64,000 nucleotides of DNA, taken from positions 310,001 through 374,000 of the forward strand of contig WIXG01000013.1 of assembly GCA_009869945.1 (NCBI GenBank), written 5' to 3'. This DNA is from Mesaphorura yosii (Eukaryota; Arthropoda; Collembola; Poduromorpha; Tullbergiidae). Below, piece by piece: positions 25,644 to 51,080 of the stretch. The position numbers and the translations under genes were made by a program. The notes below the pieces were generated by a model, which did no database searches, was not told where the DNA came from, and was given only the letters and a program-made list of their open reading frames with translations. Numbering within the stretch: position 1 is the first letter of the stretch; each line of letters begins with the position of its first letter.

Positions 25644-28600
25644 ATGGTAAGTCGTTGAGCTTTCTCTGTTTGCTGTAGCTGCTGACGCGTGTAAGTCTAT
25701 TAGTCAGGCTTTCCTCCAAAATCATCCAAATTGCAATTCGTATTCGTTGTGTGCTTTTCCCAACAGCCAGCCAAATTAGCAGGCTGCATCACCGCCCTTC
25801 AACTTCTGCTCGCATTTGCTGGGCAAATTGAGTCCAAAGTGTACGACCACGTCGGCAGTGAGATTTACGATGACTACGGTAATTACGGTGGAAATCATGT
25901 GGTTCCAGTGGTGAACAAGGTTGTCGATTACTACGTAAGTACACTCGCATTGTTTTCTAACTTGTTATATGTTTGCGATGCTGATAATTTACAATTACCA
26001 CGATCATAACGATTTGTCATGCTTCACCTGCCTGCACTCTCTACGCTGCTCCTTTTACGGGTGCGGTGCAGGTTCGAGCTCGAATTCCTCGTTGATTTAT
26101 AATTCGTTTCGTGCCTTTTTGTTTTGACTGCGCTTGATGTTGATACAAATTGCTCCAAATTGGAGTTTTTGCCTGCGTCGCTCCGTGCTGCGTGCGTACT
26201 GTAATGTGATGATCTTCTTTTTATTCCATTGTGCCTTGTACTTTTGTATCCAGTCAAAGCCACAGTACGCGTTTGGCTACGAAGTTGATGACTACTACAA
26301 TCAGCTCTCGCATGGACGCTGGGAAGTTCGTGATGGAGATGTTACACAGGGACAGTACAGAGTGCTTTTACCTGACGGTCGAGTCCAAGTAAGTTGCCTA
26401 CTTTTGCTGAACCAATTTATTTCGCCATCGCCATTTGCTTCCTATTCTTTGCTCATTATTTCCAGCAGCAGCAACAGTCAGCAGTCAACTCACAATTTAT
26501 AACGCATTGTTTTTTGCGTAAGAAAGTGTAATTGAACATCATCAGCATGACTTGCTCGCTCTCGGATTAATGTAATCCATGAAATTAGTCAGATTGACTG
26601 CCTATTGCTCGGCTCAGATTCTCAAGCTGCGCGTTCTGGCGTTCTTTTCACGTTTCGCATTTCACCAGAGCAAAGCACGCAGGAATCGCCCTTCAGGGAT
26701 TCATAATTATGCCAAATTCTTGAAGCATTCGGTCATTATAATTTATTACATTGATTCTCAACATAACTCAGCCGCTGCACCGCGGCGCGTTTCGTTTTTT
26801 GCCCGCAACAAAGAGACGAGACGGCTCGCATCAATTTTTTATGCAACAAGCGCGTTTACGCATTCAGTCCAGGTTCACGCAAAAATACACAATTTAAGAC
26901 AGCATTTCCATCTTAAAAATCTGAAACACTCTCGAGCATTTCAATTTCACGGTCGATTTTGCGTTGTTATGTTGTGATAATTCCATCCCATCACACTTTA
27001 CGCTTACGCAGGCGGACAGTTGCACAATTGCTCATACATTTTCAGATTTTGAACTTGAACGTTCTGAGCGTTTGCCGTTTATTGCCTGTCTCATGGTTGT
27101 GCATATGCGTATGCGTACGTATAACAATTGCATCGGACAAGTACAAAGTGATTGAATTGTTAAAAGGTGTCTGACGTCGGTTTTCCACGCCTTCATTAAG
27201 ACGCCTTCTCATAAGCACAATATTTGCAAATAGAGTCCTTAAGAGTCGAGAGGATGAGACGGTGAGACGCTCATGAGTGCGAGAAACGTGATTAAGTGTT
27301 AAAACGATGTAAGGGAAGATAGCACGGTGGATGAGATGATTGACATTCGATAAAAGCGTGATAAAGTGCGAAGAGGCAAAATAATAACATTTTCGTTTTC
27401 CACGAACTATTATTCTCTTAACCAAATATTTGCACTTGCATGGACTCTGCCAGTCTGCCGTACCCAGCTTGTAATGTCGGGCGGCCGACCATTTTAAAGC
27501 TTTCAGTTTCATGTCAACGCATTATTTCAATTATTTCTCTCGTCCTGTCGGAGAGCGCCGTTTCTTGTTCTTGAACTTGACGGATGAAAAATGCCATTGA
27601 AAACGATGAGGATGAGCTGCGTTCTTGTTCTTTTTGAGCAAATGCGGCAAAGGACGTCTGATGTCTGACTTTGAGTGAAGAAGTAATGTGTCAGCCTTTT
27701 AATGTTTTTGCAAAGACGGCCAAGACAGACGCATCAAGTTGAGATGATGATCTCTTAAATTTAAATGCGAAATGTAAATGCATGTAATAATATTAAAGAA
27801 ACAATGCAAACACATCATCGGTCGCAAAAAATACAACAATGCGCGTGTAAAAAACTGAACGCACCGTGAGAAAACTTGTTGAACAACTTGAACGTGTTTA
27901 TTTGTGTCTGTGGGATGAGCTCGGTTTCGATGCAATGAGTGGTTACGTAATATTCGACTTTCTTCCAACCGCAGAGCGAGCGAGTGTCTGGTCAGTCTGG
28001 CAAGCATTCAAGTGCATTAAGAAAACAGCAATTTCTGGACTCGTACTTGGAATCCAGAAACGAACGCAGACAGCAAAAAGTGCAGTGCAGGAGTGCAACG
28101 TTTCTCCAACACAATTTACAATTATCAATGCATTTAATTTTAATTGCATAATTATAACAGGCACTTGAGTTAATTCATGCTCTATAATTTTATCGGATCA
28201 CCTCAGAGCAAAGCCAGAATTCAAAATGCAAAGGCCCAGGCAATGCAAGGCACAAGCATGCGCAAAGGCATCTCAGCCATAAATTATAAAGTGAAAAATT
28301 ATTAAAATAATAGGGTGAGATCGAGATAAGGATAATGCAAAATGGTGCACTGGAATATTCTACACAACCCAGAAATGTGAGTGCGAATGGCGAATGTGAA
28401 TGCATATGCACTCGCTCGTGAAAATACTTTCGACTTGACTTATGAATTGTGAATGCATTGTTGCACTTGCCCACTTGGCACTCGCGTTGTGCTTTGCCTG
28501 CGTCTACGCTCTTCGCTCTTACGCACTTGATACGTCAATTGTGTCGTGACGGAGTGACATTACCATAATTAGAGCTTTTAAGCGTGTGTCGCACTTCCGG

Positions 28601-29698
28601 TGCAAAAACAAGAGACAATTCAGCCGATGTTCACAATTAAAAGACTAATTAAGAATATGAATGAGAAGTATAGTCGGACTTTATGTAATTCGAGTTGAAT
28701 TCTGACGAGGCTGTTTGTTCATTGTGTGACAAGTCTGGGACAATTGTCAATGAAAAGGCAGCTTTAGTCAGTCTTTGCAATGTGACGGTGACAAACTTCA
28801 AAACTGACAAGTTTATAATTGCTTTCAGCCTGCGCATATTTTTGCGTACCTGTCATGTTTCATTTTCTGTCATAGTCATGACATAATCGACATGGGCATA
28901 TTACACAGCGAGCATGACTTGCATCTTCGATGACGTGACGTGCTGACGTTTCTCTTTCGTCTTTCCTTTCCTCTCCTTTCATGAATCTGATTTTGATCAG
29001 CCTTTCGCTCACCGCAAGCAGAAGGCAAATGGCTAATTTATCTTTGCTTACAGATCGTTTCGTACATCGCTGACAAAGGTGGCTACCGTCCGACGGTGAC
29101 CTACGTCGGGAAGGGTCACCATCCACCTCCGCCGCCTGCGTACGCCAAGGTGCAGGCGCCGCCAGTCGTGCAGTTCCATCCAACGCACGCGCCTCCACCG
29201 CCGCCACCACCAATCGTCCACGAGCAAGTTGTTCCGCTCGTCTCAACCACCGCAGTGCCATTCCATCATGCTCCCGAACACCACTACCATCAGGGGCATC
29301 AACCGTACGTTCATCATGTACCGCAGGAATTTGCCGGGGGACCCTTCAAACTCGATCTGAGCCCACATGCACCTGCCGGACCAATCATTAACGTTGCTGG
29401 TCATGGTCATCAACCGGGCACCGGCTACGGTGACGTGCTTGTGTACGGGCCAAGTTCCAACCATCATGACGTGATTAAGATCACGAGTCCAGGTAAGCTC
29501 GCGAGGAAACGCGAACTCATGTACGACAGAACCGTCCCGTCCAGCGTGAGTGGCATCCGTAAGAAGAGGAAGCTGATTAGGCGCAAACTTCGCGTCTCGA
29601 CCACAACTCAGAATCCAAGCACGAGCACGATCAGTGTCGGGACCACGACGAAGACTACGACGAGCACCGCGTCTCCTCTGCTGCTGAAAGTTCAGTAA
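25644..29698 (+). CDS. RR chitin-binding cuticle protein 2, Pro/His-rich
   Basis: Exons 25644-25646 (the ATG alone), 25767-25934, 26254-26388 and 29054-29698, all phase 0, TAA stop, 316 aa. The signal peptide (MPAKLAGCITALQLLLAFAG) indicates secretion. The RR domain reads YAFGYEVDDYYNQLSHGRWE, RDGDVTQGQYRVLLPDGRVQ and IVSYIADKGGYRPTVTYVG. The tail has PPPPP and His-rich runs, then a basic KKRKLIRRK stretch and a Thr/Ser-rich end. It is a structural cuticle component binding chitin. The RR exon is exactly 135 nt as in cuticle gene 1, and both genes have a phase-0 intron before the leader, so they are probably ancient tandem duplicates. The third intron is 2.7 kb, large for this window, and holds no visible gene. 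Confidence 0.93.
26389..29053 (+). other. 2.7-kb intron of cuticle gene 2
   Basis: GTAAGT...ACAG. AT-rich, with no nested gene recognised on either strand. Its size and place (splitting the RR domain) could allow a regulatory element. Confidence 0.6.
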
Positions 29699-30854
29699 AC
29701 AGTAAACGGTAAACAGTGCAGCCCATTCCTTAAAATGGTAAATAATGACTTTAACCTTATGACCAGTATTTTTCTCAAACACACGAACACAGACTTCAAT
29801 ACAGGAATTCGCGTCAGGGAGCTGAGTATGAGTTATGCGACCATTATCATTATAATTTGGTTCCACTCTTGCTATAAATTAAGTACGCGAATCGCGCGCA
29901 ATATTTTATTCACCTTATTATTATGCTGCTGGTGCAATGCCGTACATGTCTCAGGACTCGCAACCTCATCAAAGTTAATCTCATTTTGTGACTGTCATAA
30001 TTTAATGCGACGTTACTGCAGCCGTAGCCTGTCTGTTCTGCATTCTGCGTACATTTTGCGATTTTACAACTTCCTTCATGCAATAAGATTTGTAGCCACA
30101 GTCGCAAAGTAATTGGCTAAACTAATTCAATCTGAACGTAAAACAATTTCATCAAGCAAAAGACGCACGCGCACGTAGCACGAATTAACGAATTAAGTTT
30201 AAAGCTTTGCGGCTCGGCTCTCCTCTGCTCATGAGGACTATCTTAATCAAATGCCTGAAACCGTGCTTAGTGGCTGTATTTTCTTCCACAGCGCGACAGA
30301 AGGACAATACAAAGCAATAGACTTTTATCACAATCCTGCATTTGAAAGGTTAAAACGCGGAACTCATCGTTAATACTCTTAAGCGTAGTGAATTGTATCA
30401 AATTAAGTTGGCGCTAATTTAGTAAATAGCAAACATGTGGCGGAAGGCTGGCTGATGCAATTTTGTAATCTTTAGTCTAGATTTCTAGTGTGTAATTTTT
30501 TATTGTTCTGGATCACTCAAACACTAATTCTAAAATTACTTAAGCTATATATTTAAGTTCTCCATTTATCGTTTATGGAATGAATTGCTAGAAATGCTGA
30601 GGTAGTGGTAGGTTTCGGATGATGCTCGAGTTACGTTATTGGCATGTCTTGTGGTTTGGCGTTACGGTACTTAAATACGTGGAAGGTGCTTGCTTGCTAG
30701 TTAGTTAAAGCTAAGTTTGAATTTATTTACAAATTATTTATAGCTATTAGAAGAAATTAGTGACTACGGTTCTAGATTTAGATTTACAGGGTCGTAAAAT
30801 ATGCCATTGTATTGATTACGGTGATGTTGAACGATGTACTACCATTTTGAACTC

Positions 30855-30860
30855 AATAAA
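30855..30860 (+). terminator. Poly(A) signal of cuticle gene 2
   Basis: AATAAA followed by a T-rich stretch (GTGTTTTCATTTTTT). This gives a 3' UTR of about 1.1 kb. Confidence 0.45.
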
Positions 30861-30879
30861 AGTGTTTGTGTTTTCATTT

Positions 30880-33670
30880 TTTAAATTGCTTTATTTCACG
30901 AGTACCGAGTTCGTATTTCATTTCTTGCGCTGATAGACTGGTTCTAATTTGCACTGGCTCTCAGAATTCGTGTTCCATCCCTCCGCTTGTTGCAAGGCAT
31001 GTTCTCATGTAATTCTAATTAGCTCTAAGCATTTAATTATGGTAACATCAACGTCAGCCCCGTCAGTGATGAATGCGTAGGCGAAGGCTGAATGGAAAAC
31101 TCCAAATAAAAAACCCAATTCTCTTGACACTGACTGCGCACTCCGCAGAGACGCGAAGACAATGCAGCAATTTATTAATTCTCTGAAACAGTTTGTTCCT
31201 GGAAGCTAAAACGCATCCTTCCGACGCCCGTCGTTCGTCGCGCAGCAGCAGAGCAAATCTTGATACCAATCCGTGAGTGCTCATCGCGTATTATGTCCTT
31301 TGTCGGTTTTTGAATTACATTCTGGGCCATTGTTGCTACGCACTGCGTACTTCCTCCAACAAATGGCAAATTAGCGATGCATTTCTTCAAAGTTCCTTCA
31401 AAATGTCGTACACAATAAAGAATAGGCGTGTTGCAAGCATCACAGCATTCACGCATACGTCTGCGTCGTCTATAAGAATGAAATGCAATAAATTCGAGAT
31501 AATATTTACACTCTCAAGAATTTTGCTTTCGGCCACCACAAATTGGACTGCATATATGGGAATTAATTTCGTTTTTGTGTGTCTCGGAGTTTGTAACGAA
31601 CAGCGATACTCTGAGCAGTCCCTGCCATAAGAGTTGCAGTATAAGGATTTGAAACCTTTTAAACAGCGTGTGCATTTTGACTGAATTTTGAACTGTATTG
31701 CGTGGTGGGACGAAACAATGCGAGACGTAAGATGCTCCAATTCTTGATTATGTGTACCAAGTGTTTACTTTTAAGGACAAGGAACAAGAATAAGTACAAT
31801 AATAGCAATAGCACCAATTTTCGTATGTCGCATCGCTTTCAACCATCCTCCAACTTGCATCTTCGTCGCGTCGTGCCATCCGTATTTCGCTGCCGCTGCC
31901 ACGACGAACAATTCTGAATGGTGGCTGACCATCTGTATAGGATCCTGTGCTACGCTGTTTTATGATTAAGTTTGTGCTGGTAAGGAAGCCAAGTCAGTTA
32001 TATTTTACTTTTGATTATGTGTCAATCGATCTCAACAAGCCAATTTGAGACTTCCCATTTTTCTACGCTTCGATCTCATCCATCATCTCAAGAAGTCCGT
32101 CCAACTTGAGATATAACTAATTTTTGCTGCAGGTGAATGAAATAAAAGTAGTTAACCATTTCAATCATCCGAAACTGTAACAATGCAATAATGCTAATCC
32201 GCACATACTGCGTGAGAAAATAAATCGAATTCAACATAAAAATAGAAGTGCTGGGGCGAGTTGTCTGTAGCGTACTTGAATAACAATGGCCTCACGGAAT
32301 GAATCTTGCCCAATTCGATATTCGAGTGCAAATATAAACACACTAATTCACAAATTGTTTGGACACTGCAACGCAATCGCAGTGCACAAGTGGCAGTGTG
32401 GCACTCGCACTCAATGATTATGTTTGCAATGCTAATAATAGTGCGCGGCACGGCATGGCCATGGCTAAGTTCGTTCCAACTTAACAATGCGTGTGTAATA
32501 ATGTCTGAATGCCTCCCATGTTTACGTTTACGTTCACGCATGCCGTGCCACGCCATGACTGTTGAGTAATTGTGCTGACAGCGTACACCTTACACTACTG
32601 AAATGAAGTCCAAGATATCAAAACGAGACCGTTTGCCATTACAACATTGCTCTGCTGAAATAAATGGCAAAGAGTTTATTCCAATTGCCATTGGGCTATT
32701 GACTCGGTCATTTACGTGATATTGTGTGCTGCGTAAGTTTTTCTATGGAATACGGACACGTAATTCGGTACAAAACATTGCGTTCACAACAAGCAGGTCA
32801 AGCTTTCGAAGGAAAACTTTATTCAGGCAAAATCGAATCTACCATTGAACTGATTTAGTCAACAATGGACAGCCAACAAACAAAATAATTTTAGTGGTCT
32901 CCCAATACGCCAGAACCTGCATTTTGCCTTCATCTGAAATCAGTAAAAAGAAATGAAGAGAACATTGCCTTTTCAATTTCTTCTCAAACCGGATGAGCCT
33001 CCTTACCTTAACTGTTATTGTTCCTCCGCTCTCCACGGATAAGACAGGAAATCGCCCAAAAATCCTAGCGTTATCGTTAAATTGTGATTATTCCACATTG
33101 TAATCATTTCCGAATTCGTTGAATACGACTTTTGTATAAAAAAAACAGAACGATGTGTGTCTTCAGTAGTAACACCTTCAGAAACTGCAAGGCTGGCACA
33201 TTTTCACAGCGATCTTTAGATGACGAGGCTTCTTCAAAGACAATATCAGCTGTCATCAGCATGACAAAAGAACTACAAGTGCTAACGATTGTTAATTTAC
33301 TTACAAAACTGCAAAGGTTAAGAGCAATTCTGTTCAGTTAAGAACTGGAAACACATTGGAAGAAACTAAACGAAACTGACGGTTTCAATTGAAATGTCGT
33401 AATCGTGATAACAATTTAGAAGCAATTTACACCAACCGTTCTCAGCTTTTGTATTTTCGTCATGCATAAAGACCAAGACAAAGCCATGATCAATGCCATA
33501 AACTGGAACCGGGATGAATAATTGTGTTCTGGGAGAGCAGTAATGTTTGGCGTTGCCGTTCACACTTAATTGACTTATCAATAGCGTGCGAATAATAGCG
33601 TAAAGTGTGCAGAACAACCGATACGTCATTTCTGGAGCTAGGAATGCATGTCAGGACATTACCACGCTGA
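30880..33670. other. Intergenic DNA between convergent genes
   Basis: No exon, RNA gene or repeat recognised. The flanking genes converge here (cuticle gene on +, ATPase paralogue on -). Confidence 0.5.
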
Positions 33671-33679
33671 GGTCTCACG

Positions 33680-36150
33680 TTACATGTACCCAAGCGCTTG
33701 GGCTGTCCAGCCTTTCGGATAACGACGAATTACGAACTTTCGAGCCTCGTCGAGGTAATTATAAATAGCGCAAACGGTAGCATCAGGAGAACTCGAACCC
33801 ATCTATAAAGATACCAGACTACTATCAGATTACCTAACGACCAACACGTTTACAAATGATGATTTGGTACTAACCGGATTTCTCTCAACTTAAGTGACTA
33901 GTCAAACCATCCCAGATTCACAGATGCCAGGAGGGTGGCGAGCCCCAACTCGACGGCTATTGTGATCAGTAATATGCAATTACTACAAACGATTTCGAAT
34001 TTTAATGGCCTAGGTAAATATTACTAATATCTGAAGTAAGCTTACGGTTTGACTTTGAATATTGAGCTCCGGTTTGTCCTGGAGCTAATCAAGTTTGTAA
34101 ATTGCGTGATGACAATTGCGTAAAGGTTATGCCATGTTGGAATTTGCTCCCAGTTTTTTCCTCTGCTCATAAGTCTAGAAGTCATAAGTTCTAGATTCAA
34201 CATCTTTAGCAAGGAGATTAAATTTAAGCGTTGACGTACCCGCTCTTGTCCGAAAGAATCCGGCAACGAGTCATTTCCAGGATTTAACCAGTCATGCTGA
34301 AGTCCAATCAATCTGGAAGGCAGGAATCCGTTTGAACTCACAACTGCAAAATAAAGCAGCATTCCGGCGCATGTCTCCAGTATTCCAATGTGAAAGTAGG
34401 ATCTCAAAACCATTCTGTACAAGGGAGGGTAACTTTACTGTTAGTGCTTATTAATGAGGACATTAGTGCAAGAAATGCCTTCGACAATGTATTGATTTTT
34501 AAAATTGTTTGATAATTAAAACAAACAAGCACAACGCGCACGCTATTATAACTTGGATTTTATTTCTAAAAGTTTAGCGGAAGCTCGTCCTGCACTCAAT
34601 TCTCACTTATTTATAAACCAAAAAAATACTGCATTAAATTTTTGAGCAGTTTAACCATCAAGATCAAGTGAAACAGCTTTCAAGTGAAGAGTTGTCCAAC
34701 ACTAACTGGATATGAATAACCAACAAAGAAATTCCAAGAAACATCAACGCCAAGAAGCTAGCTGGTAACGAAATATCAACAAGCGGGCTAATGTTCATGG
34801 TGGGCAGTCAGAATATAATTTGTCTTAAACACGAAAGTAAACGGCCATACAGCAGTAGAAGCGTCATCAGCTGGCGAGCTGGAGCTGACAGATAAATTAA
34901 CTTACATGGAAACAAATCAGCAGCTTCTCTGGAATCATTGCAATAGAGATTGTGATGTAAACAGTCGACACATCCAAGAAACTTGTAATTCAGGTACATG
35001 ACCAAGAATGTGAACATGAACGATAGGACTCCAGCAATCCCACAGTACAGGAGCACCACTTTGTTAAACTGGTGAATTACAGGAGTGTACATTTGCTTGA
35101 GTAAAGTGTTCTCACGCTCCAACTGACCAATAACGGCCGAACTCCCAATTTTGACTACGATTCCTTTGCATTTGCCTGAAATGGGGTCAAAACGGTGTGG
35201 TGTGACGAAGTACAAGATTCTGGGAGGCTCCTTTCCTTACCTGCAACTGCAAATGTCGTTCCGAAGATCAAATTCTTCGACGTGGGTCGAACGGTGGAAA
35301 CAACTGGGGCCGAGTGAGTTGTGACAGTCGAGTTGTCAACTTGGAAGTTTTGTGCTTCAACTACTCTGATATCGGCTGGAACTCGATCGCCAGCTTGGAT
35401 CTCCACCAAATCGCCGACAGTTAACTCTTTGACATCGAGTAACAATATGCGTCCGTCTCGAATAACCAGACATTTAGTCTTTGCTATGCTCAAGCGTATA
35501 TTTTCTAAAATTCGAATCGCTTTGCCGTCCATGATGAATGAATAAGCACCCACGAAGTTTACGAACAGGGAGAACGTGATGGCTACCTAAATCTGTGGAT
35601 GAAATCAACACACGCTGGTGAACTCATACCGGCGAAGATTCTTCATACAGGCGAAAGTTGAGTGAGATAGTAGGAACTACCTTTTCCATGTCGGGCGTAA
35701 AGACAAGATTTGCGTACTTTTCAATCGTGAAATCCATCAGGAAGAGTACAATTCCAATAAATGCCACACAATCAGCGCCTTGAAAGTTGTGGACGAGAAA
35801 TCGATAGAAAGGATTTAAGCCTTTCGGGGGTTTAAAACTGTTTTCGCCGTATTGCTCCTTGAGTACGGTGACCATTTCGGTGCTAAGACCCTGTTAAGAA
35901 TCAACTTACTAATGTACAGACTCAGCAGTTATCAGATGTCTCTACTTTAACTGGATCTGTGCGCAATTTCTCACAGAACGGAAATATTGGAATGTCATGG
36001 TCGTAGCTTTGTAAATTGAATGCATCTTTCCGCTTCTTCTACAAGACACAAAGATAAGCTCAAAAGAAGGCAAGCAACGAGCTAGAAAAGGTTTACCTGT
36101 GTTTTGGTGGCTGATTTGGACTTCAAGGTAGCCAACAGACTCAGACACAA
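33680..36150 (-). pseudogene. Core-deleted Na,K-ATPase alpha paralogue, decayed at its 3' end
   Basis: Same-strand tandem neighbour of the intact alpha gene. Exons by homology: one ending at 36097 (start codon not found), 35946-36038, 35681-35890, 35241-35586, 34906-35175, 34707-34761, 34240-34414, about 34046-34174, about 33890-34009 and 33680-33802. Conserved: DHDIPI...EKLRTDP, the M1-M2 region, the actuator domain (LTVGDLVEIQAGDRVPADIR), CKGIVVKIGSS...VIGQLE, the M7 exon (exactly 175 nt, as in the intact gene), the M8 exon with IVITQFTNLI, and LDEARKFVIRRYPKGW at the C-terminus. Absent: the DKTGT phosphorylation site, the whole P and N domains and the M6-M7 cassette. The catalytic TGES is TTHS. 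Near the 3' end there is a 2-nt deficit, an in-frame TAG (33898-33900) and a 1-nt deficit before the LDEARKF segment. It cannot pump ions. The 5' half is open with good splice sites, so a transcribed pseudoenzyme remains possible. Confidence 0.8.
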
Positions 36151-36159
36151 TGTCGGGAA

Positions 36160-38554
36160 TTAATTATTAGTCTTCCTGGACCTCTTCCAGGAATTGGGCC
36201 CGGGCCCTCAGGTGAGAAATTCAGCATACAGCCTCTGAACCAGAGTTTCCAAACGTCTTGTGTGCGTACATAGAATGGTAGTGTAATTTGTTGTCAATCT
36301 TAGGCAAGTGAATTGGGATTAGAAGGCTTGGAAACGAGATGCACGCGATGGTGTTGCGAAATGAATGACCAGGAACGGGCTCATGAAATGCAAACAAAAA
36401 TGAATGCCAGATTCCATGCAGCGTTTCATAGCTTAAAACCAACAAAAAGGTATTATGTTTACTATATTTTTGCTCGTGTCCCTTTTCTAAATTTTGTATT
36501 CTTTTGTTCTACATATTATTAGTTATTATTAATTATGTATAACAAGAAAAGTGTTTTCAATTATATCATCACTCAATTTTTCCTTTTTACATTGCATAAT
36601 ATAACATCATAATCATCATTTACTTTCGGCTTTGTATAAGTACAATTAATAACACGTATTATTAATTAACCGTAAGTTTATAGCAGAATTATGATTGATT
36701 TTAGTAATTACATTATTTGTGTCGAAGTACGCCGCAATGCACAAGTACATTTACACCTTTCACACTACACAGTACAGTACAGACCCAATTAAGGACAGGT
36801 ATGACATTAGCTACACAGTTGTTCCAGGCATACTGATAAATTCATCATGAATAATTCTACCGAAGTTCTTGTTAGAAGAAGACACATTGCAGCTTTAAAC
36901 TAGAGATTTCTCTTTTCTCTCGCCCTCCATCAACTGTCGCCTTGGCCTGGCGCTTAGCTTGGCTACCTTTCCACGACTGCTTCCTATTGTTCACTGGCGT
37001 ACAAGGTTAAGAATCACAACGAAATTAAAACTGTCATTCACAGACCGACCAACTTAAGCAGTAGCAGACTTCAAATGCAACAGTGAAAGTTAACGCCTAT
37101 GAAGTTTGAAACGTAAAATGCAACTCCGCCATTCACGCATCGACGCACCTTTAGCTTATCAGCTACCCTTATCGCTAAGTTATTATAGTACATGTTATTG
37201 ATTGCTTGCCCATTTACGCTCGACTTGTGTGTACTTGAACGCATTTGATCGTCTCACAAGTAAATAAATTATTATCAAGTAAAAGTGATGGTGTTAAAGA
37301 TTATTACAGCAAGAATTCCTCATAAAATGTGCCACCATGCTCTCGCATACACGTCGTTAGTAAAATAAGTGTACCCTACCCATTATTACGCAAGTACGAT
37401 GTAAGTAAGACGTAGAACCTTAAATGAATAGCTAAAACTAACTTAACGCATAATCTAAAGTGTAAAACAAGTATCAGTAGTCCTAGTCTATGTTTTAAGT
37501 AATGTGCATTTCTGGTTTATAAAACACATGCGCACTCCCGCTCACTTTCACCACAACTTTCACCTCCTTTCACCCACAGGACGTTCACACGGCATTCCGA
37601 TTTAAATCGCTTCACTACACTAATTACGATAAGAAATCACATTACTGAACAAGAGTTTGCCCTAGACTCCTCTATTATGTGTATTATGATGACGTTTGCT
37701 TTTTGCTTGTCTCTACGCAATGGAGTTTGCGATCGAAACCGTTCGGTTTGACGCTCATCTCCTTAATTACACTAATTATTGTGTTGAAACAAGATTCCTG
37801 CCCCTAAAACTACTGCCGCCACTGATACTGGGTAGTCGGTAACAATAAACTAGGGCTAACTAATGGAATTGCGAACTTCAGACCTTAAGAACAAATGCTG
37901 TGAGATAAGTTGAGACTAAAAGGAAGTTAACAAAGGCTGGTGAAACTATGAAGACTATGCACTGACCAATTTAGGGCTGATGTAACGTTGGAGTCCGAAG
38001 AAACTTTCGGTGTTTTGAACATGAGCTGCTTTCCTGATACGCTGGGTAGGCTCACATTAGTGTTCACTTTCGATTGTGCTCGACCTCTCTAAGAACTCTT
38101 GCTTGTACTAATCCTAACTATTTGCTCTTCCAGCAAATGACATTGGTTCAATCATTTAAAGTACGTTTGATCACTAAAGTTGAAGTCTCTTTCTTCACAG
38201 CAGTGTAGAAGTGTTGTTGCTATTAATAGGAGTTGAATTTATTCAGCCTGATGTTGGGCAATTCTGTTTATTTTAGAACGAGCGTGCTTTTTCACTACTT
38301 GTTGTCCGTCACTTTTATAGCTTCATTGTCAATCAAGTGTTGATATAAAAGGTGACGAAGATAATAAGCTACACAATTCTTTACTCCAAGCAGATTACAC
38401 AAAATACCATTAAACTATTATGTGCATTTGCTTTCCTATCAGCTCAAATCATGAGGCGCATTATTCACATCTCCCGAATGAATTATTATAACAATAGAAC
38501 ACTAGTAAGTATTTGTTTAAGACTAATTAGACTTAATTGACTTTCTTTCGGATG
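36160..38554 (-). other. Na,K-ATPase 3' UTR and paralogue upstream region
   Basis: No coding exon recognised apart from the uncertain 5' end of the paralogue. TTTATT on the + strand (AATAAA on the coding strand) at about 38237 and 38266 could end the ATPase transcript, though a longer 3' UTR is possible. Confidence 0.4.

Positions 38555-51080
<12,526 letters not shown>

Noticed and set aside
33760-33775. TATAAATA on the + strand as a promoter
   Set aside because: It lies inside the last exon of the decayed ATPase paralogue on the other strand (the LFII/YNYLDE region), so homology explains the bases. No + strand gene follows.
33785-33830. tRNA-like GGGTTCGA string on the minus strand
   Set aside because: The arms around the loop do not pair, and the sequence is explained by the ATPase paralogue exon.
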